From positions 1 to 10,404 of the forward strand of contig JALGZR010000122.1 in assembly GCA_025774805.1 (NCBI GenBank): 10,404 bases of DNA. The letters run 5' to 3'. Source of the DNA: a bacterium (lineage in GTDB: Bacteria > ARS69). The translations under genes and the position numbers were made by a program. The first letter of the stretch is position 1. Each line of letters begins with the position of its first letter. This document shows positions 6,682-10,404 of the stretch, in pieces. The notes under the pieces are model-generated. The model saw nothing but the letters and a program-made list of their open reading frames with translations. It had not been told where the DNA came from and searched no databases.

Positions 6682-8985
6682 TCAGACCTTCGAGACTCTC
6701 GCTCGTTCCGTTTCGGCCGCCTTCGTTTCGCCTTCCCTCTCCCGCTCCTGCTCCTCGGCGATCGCGCTGGCGGTCTCGATCAGCTCACCCACGAACAGCG
6801 TGCAGTTCTTCACGTAAAACACGGTTCGCAGCGGCTCTCCGAGCTCCTCGAGTCGCCTCGCATAGTCGGTGAGCTTTTCCTCCTCCTCGGGAGGGTCGAG
6901 CCCGAGAAAGACGACGTCCGCGTCGGCCGACTGCTCCGTGATGATCTGCCGCACGCTGCGGTCCTTCGGGTGGATCGTGACGTCGATCGTCGCCTCGATC
7001 CGGATCTCGGGAAGAAGCTGGTTCAGATAGCTCTCCGTGGCGGTCTTCATGTGCTCGTTCGAGGCGATGCTCAACACGTGGACGTGCGAGTCCCGCCACT
7101 CCGGGTTTCGCGTGAGCAGGTGGGCGAGAAGAAGCATGAGATCGCCGTTGCGCTGGAGGCCGCCCCACCAGATGTGAATCGTACGCTCCTCGCCGGCCCG
7201 GGGGATGAGTCCGGGCTGAATTCGCCCGATGAGCACGGACTTGTTGAGGCGCTCGAGACGGCGCACGACATGCAAGAACTGGACGATCCGCTCGATCTCG
7301 TCCGGCCACCCCAGGAGAATCGTGTTGCTGTCGAGGCCGGCGATGCCGTTCGCCTGCGAGACGTCCGTGATTCCGGAGATGACGTCCCGGACGATGTCCA
7401 CCTCGCCGAACGCGATCAGCCCTTCGCGATGCAGCGCCCGCGCGATCCTTCTCTCCCGCTCCCTGCTCTCGAACGTCTCCGTGAGAATATCGCCCACGAT
7501 CAGCTCGCAGACCGTGACCACTCCCCTTCCCTGGCTGAACCAGGTCCCGAAACGGATCAGATCGAGACGGTGCTCCACGTTCCCGACGAACACGAGGATG
7601 TGGGGCCGCCAGTTGCGAGCGGTCATCGGATGCTGGTTGAGCCGCACGAGAGACCACCGGATGAGCGATTCGTAGACTCCGCGCCGCACGTCGCCCCAGT
7701 CGGCCTGTCGCTCCTTTCGGGCGATGTACACCCAGAGCCCCGCTTCGATGAGGATCGCGAGAGCGGCCGCGAGGGGGTGAATCAGGAGCATCACCGCGAA
7801 ACACCCGAACGCTCCGAGAAGTGAGACGGACCAGGGCACGGACAGGCGGGGGCGCCAGGAGGGGTCTCCGGAGAGCGTCTCGAGGGCGGCGACGAGGTTC
7901 ACCATACCGTAAACGGTGAGGAAGAACATGGCCACGACGGGGGCGACGGCGTTCAGGTCGCCCAGAAGAACGGCGGCGAGCGCGATCGCGAGCGCAACGG
8001 AGAGACCGATGATCGGCTCGCCCCGCCTTCCGGCGGTCCGCGCGAGGCGGCGCGGTACGAGCCCGTCGAGCGCAAGAGCCTGGAGCGTGCGGGGTGCACC
8101 GAGAATCGAACCCACCGCCGAGGAGAAGATCGCACCCCAGAGCCCGGGCAGAACGAGCCAGATGCCGAGCGGCGCGATCCGCGTCCAGATCAGGGGATCG
8201 GATTGAAGCGCTTCCGGCGTGGCGGCCCGGGCCAGAACTACGGGCACGGCGAGGTAGATAGCGAATCCCACGAGAGTCGCCGCGATCGCCCCCCGGGGGA
8301 TGGCCTTGATCGGGTCACGGAGGTCTCCCGAGAGACCGAGCCCGGCCATGATGCCGGTGACGGCGGGGAAGAACACCGCGAAGACGGTCCAGAAGCCGAG
8401 GGGTTCCCCCGGTTCCCAGGGCCCGGCGGCCTCCACCCTCTCCCCTCCGGCCGCCCCGATCCCGAGCGCCGCCAGCGAGAGGGCGATCAGCACCATGAGG
8501 GGAAACTGGGCCCGGAGGGCGAGACCTGCCCCTCGGTACGCGAGCCCTCCGACTCCCAGGACGACGGCGAACGCCGCCACGGGCACCGGAATCTCCGGCC
8601 AGAGGATGCGCAACGACTCGGCGAGACCGAACGCGTAGAGCGTGACCGAGAAGGTCTGGGAGAGAAACAGCGGCAGCCCGATCGCGCCGCCGATCTCCAT
8701 CCCGAGACTCCGCGAGATGATGTAGTACGCACCCCCCACTCCGACCCGGGTGTTCGTGGCAATCGCGGAGAACGAGAGTGAAGTGATCAGCGTCAACGTG
8801 TTCGCGAGGATCACGATGAGGAGAGTCTGATCGAGCCCGACCTGCCCCACGACCCAGCCGAGCCGCAGGTACATGATGACCCCGAGGATCGTGAGGATCG
8901 TCGGCAGGAACACGCCGAGGAACGTCCCGAGCTTGGTGTCGCGGCGGACGGGCTCACGGTTTCGGGGGCGACCGAAGAGGGGCAT
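6682..8985 (-). CDS. Cation-chloride cotransporter, SLC12 type (APC superfamily)
   Basis: A 767-aa inner-membrane secondary transporter. Residues 20-425 carry about twelve hydrophobic segments. TM1 reads LPTILTILGVIMYLRLGWVVG. TM3 begins G-G-A-Y-Y-I-I-S-R-S-L-G (84-95), the hallmark of Na-K-Cl and K-Cl cotransporters. TM6 has F-F-P-A-V-T-G-I-M-A-G then S-G-D-L-R-D-P (205-225), with Pro207 and Thr210 at the positions that bind K+ in NKCC1. TM8 has A-I-F-S-S-A (285-290), matching the Ala and Ser-Ser of the NKCC1 Na+ site, which K-Cl members lack. Residues 455-735 form the cytosolic regulatory domain, starting N-W-R-P-H-I-L-V-F, as in animal homologues. A charged tail (743-767) ends the protein. 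The ATG at 8985 is taken as the start because homology begins there and AAGGAG lies about 10 bases upstream. Na+-coupled chloride import is inferred from residues only; K+ coupling is uncertain. Confidence 0.92.
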   Translation of the reverse strand: MPLFGRPRNREPVRRDTKLGTFLGVFLPTILTILGVIMYLRLGWVVGQVGLDQTLLIVILANTLTLITSLSFSAIATNTRVGVGGAYYIISRSLGMEIGGAIGLPLFLSQTFSVTLYAFGLAESLRILWPEIPVPVAAFAVVLGVGGLAYRGAGLALRAQFPLMVLIALSLAALGIGAAGGERVEAAGPWEPGEPLGFWTVFAVFFPAVTGIMAGLGLSGDLRDPIKAIPRGAIAATLVGFAIYLAVPVVLARAATPEALQSDPLIWTRIAPLGIWLVLPGLWGAIFSSAVGSILGAPRTLQALALDGLVPRRLARTAGRRGEPIIGLSVALAIALAAVLLGDLNAVAPVVAMFFLTVYGMVNLVAALETLSGDPSWRPRLSVPWSVSLLGAFGCFAVMLLIHPLAAALAILIEAGLWVYIARKERQADWGDVRRGVYESLIRWSLVRLNQHPMTARNWRPHILVFVGNVEHRLDLIRFGTWFSQGRGVVTVCELIVGDILTETFESRERERRIARALHREGLIAFGEVDIVRDVISGITDVSQANGIAGLDSNTILLGWPDEIERIVQFLHVVRRLERLNKSVLIGRIQPGLIPRAGEERTIHIWWGGLQRNGDLMLLLAHLLTRNPEWRDSHVHVLSIASNEHMKTATESYLNQLLPEIRIEATIDVTIHPKDRSVRQIITEQSADADVVFLGLDPPEEEEKLTDYARRLEELGEPLRTVFYVKNCTLFVGELIETASAIAEEQEREREGETKAAETERARVSKV

Positions 8986-8989
8986 GGGT

Positions 8990-8999
8990 GGAGCGCTCC
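8990..8999 (-). repeat. Palindrome over the transporter ribosome-binding site
   Basis: GGAGCGCTCC is a perfect 10-bp palindrome. On the minus strand its GGAG is the Shine-Dalgarno core of the transporter gene (AAGGAG, about 10 bases before the ATG at 8985). Pairing in cis would need a very tight loop, so a protein site or chance is more likely than a hairpin. Confidence 0.25.
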
Positions 9000-9119
9000 T
9001 TGGAGTGCCGTCGGGGCGACCCCCCGAGGCACCGGGCGGGTGCCGGCCCCGGGGTACCCGCCGGGAGGTTACCAGTCCGAAGCACCCCCGGGAACGGGTC
9101 GCCCGGGAATCCTCGGGCG

Positions 9120-9266
9120 TCAGCGCGGCACGACCCAGGTGCCCGCCAGCCGGTCGTGCAGTCCCCGGCGAGGCTGGACGACGGAGTATACCGCGACGCC
9201 GAGCCAGAGGATAAGCAGCACGAGTGCGGGGATCGATGCGATCCCCTGGCCTCCGGTGAGGGAGAG
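9120..9266 (-). pseudogene. RDD-family membrane protein, C-terminal remnant
   Basis: A 48-codon open stretch on the minus strand ends at TGA 9120-9122 and is closed upstream by an in-frame TGA (9267-9269), with no usable start codon before the membrane segment. It encodes one hydrophobic helix (I-P-A-L-V-L-L-I-L-W-L-G-V-A-V-Y-S-V-V) followed by R-R-G-L-H-D-R-L-A-G-T-W-V-V. The L-H-D-x-x-A-G-T-x-V-V sequence is the C-terminal motif of RDD family proteins, which usually have three or more helices. The two N-terminal helices and the Arg-Asp-Asp motif that names the family are not found upstream in any frame I examined. A decayed gene or short remnant is the best reading; a functional micro-protein is less likely. 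Confidence 0.52.
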
Positions 9267-9270
9267 TCAG

Positions 9271-9276
9271 TACAAT
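9271..9276 (+). promoter_or_regulatory. Possible -10 element, TACAAT
   Basis: TACAAT matches the sigma-70 -10 consensus at 5 of 6 positions in otherwise GC-rich DNA, 130 bp upstream of the split secreted gene at 9406. No acceptable -35 box lies 16 to 18 bp upstream, so this is only a candidate. Confidence 0.2.
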
Positions 9277-9405
9277 ACGGCCCTGGATTCGGGATCCCAC
9301 GCCCTCCGAATTCGCGAGATCCGCAAGCTCGCAGATGAGTGCCGCGAACCTGCGACCCGGGCGGCGATTCCCCGATCTGATCTCACTGCCACCCGGGAGC
9401 GTACG

Positions 9406-10311
9406 ATGAGCAAGCGAAGCTTCGGAGCGATCCTCCTCGCGCTGGGAATCCTCCCGATCCAAGTCGACGCCGCGCAGATCCTCGTCGTGGGACAGGATCG
9501 TCGAGTCGCCGCGTCCGCGTTCGTCGTGGCCGGCGGCGACTCCGACGACGACCAGAGAACCGAGGTCGCCCCGGACACGGGCCCCTTCGACGTCTCCATC
9601 TTCGTGGAGGCCGTGCTTCCCGAGGCATCCGCGTCGGCCACCGGTGAGCAGACCTCTTCGATCGACGCGGTCTCCGTGCGGGCCGAGGGGCTTGCCACGG
9701 GAGAGGCTTTGACCGTGGACGACGCGATCGCGTACGCGTTCGCCCAGTCCAACGTCGCGCTCCGCTTTGCGGTGGACGAGATGACCGACTACACGCTGGA
9801 CGGCTTCGTCGAGGCGACCGAGAACGCCACGGGCACGGTCCAGCTCTCCCGGCCCTTCGAGACGATCGCCTGGTAAAGCGGTGACGGTGAGCGGGTCGAC
9901 GTGGCCCAGCAGGGCACGCTGGAGCCCGACACCTACGATCTGAACATCACTTGCTCGGGCGGTGCCTCGATCTCCCCGGGATCCCCCGACGAGCAGGGCG
10001 AAGCGAGCTATGACATCCACTTCGTCTTGGCTTCCGGCACCGACGCCCGTGCCCCGGTCGCGGCCCGCGAGTCGATTCAGGCGTTCCCCAACCCCTTCCG
10101 CGCCGGCACGCGCCTCGTGGTTCCCGACGGAGTGAAGGAGATCCGGGTCCTCGACGCGCGGGGGCGAGTGGTGCGTACGCTCCCGGCGGCTCCCTCCCTG
10201 CCCTTCGACGGGCGTGACGAAACCGGTCGGCCCCTGGCCAGCGGCGTCTACTGGATGCAGCCGGTCGGGCCGGTGGAGGTCGGATCGGTGAAGGTCGTGC
10301 GGCTGAATTGA
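9406..10311 (+). pseudogene. Secreted protein with sorting tail, split by an in-frame TAA
   Basis: The ATG at 9406 has GGGAG 7 bases upstream. Residues 1-22/23 are a signal peptide (hydrophobic LLALGILPI, cut near VDA/AQ). The first part runs 156 residues to TAA at 9874-9876. The same frame continues without another stop to TGA 10309-10311, total 302 codon positions. The break lies inside one domain: D-Y-T-L-D-G-F (128-134) and V-Q-L-S-R-P-F (145-151) precede it, and G-T-L-E-P-D-T-Y-D-L follows, matching the usual 'Y-x-L-x-G ... G-x-L-x-P-G-x-Y-x-L' layout of a common secreted beta-sandwich. The C-terminal part ends in a FlgD-Ig-like / type IX-type tail (A-F-P-N-P-F, V-L-D-A-R-G-R-V-V-R-T-L, D-G-R-D-E-T-G, A-S-G-V-Y), like the propeller protein in this window. 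The GTG at 9901 could start an isolated fragment but has no clear ribosome-binding site. A TAC (Tyr) at the stop position would restore the gene. Confidence 0.78.
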
Positions 10312-10388
10312 GCGACGGCACAGGAGAGATCCCGGACTCACGCGACCTGCGTGCACCGGGCCAATCAGGGGGCATCCAGTAGATAGTA

Positions 10389-10401
10389 ATCGCGACGCGA
10401 T
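10389..10401. repeat. 13-bp dyad ATCGCG-a-CGCGAT
   Basis: Two perfect 6-bp arms surround one central base, 78 bp after the split secreted gene and at the very edge of the window. It could be an operator for a gene beyond the window; no function is claimed. Confidence 0.25.
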
Positions 10402-10404
10402 CGT

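Larger units (their letters stand above)
8986..9405. other. Divergent intergenic region upstream of the transporter
   Basis: A 420-bp stretch between the transporter and the split secreted gene. It contains the RDD-family remnant (9120-9266), a GC-rich stem-loop (GGCGGGT 9035-9041 pairing with ACCCGCC 9056-9062, with CCCCGGGG at 9047-9054 inside), and a 10-bp palindrome GGAGCGCTCC (8990-8999) overlapping the transporter ribosome-binding site. No complete gene is visible. Confidence 0.6.

Noticed and set aside
6664-7824. Large plus-strand open frame (386 codons) opposite the transporter
   Set aside because: It lies fully antisense to a clear SLC12 transporter, is Asp/Arg/Pro/His-rich without domain features, and has no ribosome-binding site. 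It is a high-GC shadow.
8986-10356. Upstream extension of the transporter frame by 457 codons
   Set aside because: Family homology and a ribosome-binding site begin at 8985; the extension is low-quality Arg/Gly-rich sequence antisense to the split secreted gene.

Overview
The window is high-GC bacterial DNA with long open frames on both strands. Two of its secreted proteins end in a 'PNPF ... DARGR ... SGVY' C-terminal tail of the FlgD-Ig-like / type IX sorting type. Together with the GC content, this suggests an FCB-group or related lineage such as Eisenbacteria, Krumholzibacteria, Latescibacteria or Gemmatimonadota, probably from a metagenome assembly. That assignment is inference; there is no rRNA or other marker gene in the window.

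Left part, minus strand, transcribed from about 3486 down to 37. A broken gene for an HPF-like (ribosome hibernation / sigma-54 modulation) protein is followed by three tightly packed envelope genes. These are a 618-aa exported protein with a charged linker, a helical middle and a predicted C-terminal outer-membrane barrel; a 120-aa protein with a Cys-Cys pair; and a 246-aa lipoprotein with invasin-type Ig-like repeats. The last three are separated by 9 bp and then by a 4-bp ATGA overlap, so they almost certainly form one operon. I cannot assign it to a described system.

Middle, plus strand. A 556-bp divergent intergenic region rich in inverted repeats leads into an Hsp20 small heat-shock protein, then a short J-domain protein keeping only the first C-terminal substrate-binding segment of DnaJ. 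With the HPF remnant on the other side of the intergenic region, this is a proteostasis/stress neighbourhood.

Right part. Two minus-strand genes follow: a bacterial SLC12-type cation-chloride cotransporter (767 aa, 8985 to 6682) and, 98 bp downstream, a secreted seven-repeat beta-propeller with the sorting tail (489 aa, 6583 to 5114), which converges on the J-protein gene with a 13-bp gap. Upstream of the transporter lies a 48-codon remnant of an RDD-family membrane protein. Beyond it, on the plus strand, is a secreted protein with the same type of sorting tail, split by one in-frame TAA inside a single recognisable domain.

The two clear gene disruptions (a frameshift in the HPF gene and a nonsense codon in the secreted protein) each need one change to explain the break, so sequencing error and real decay both remain possible. 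Repairing the HPF gene alone does not give it a natural stop, because the shifted frame stays open into the next gene. No tRNA, rRNA, CRISPR array, insertion sequence or convincing rho-independent terminator was seen.
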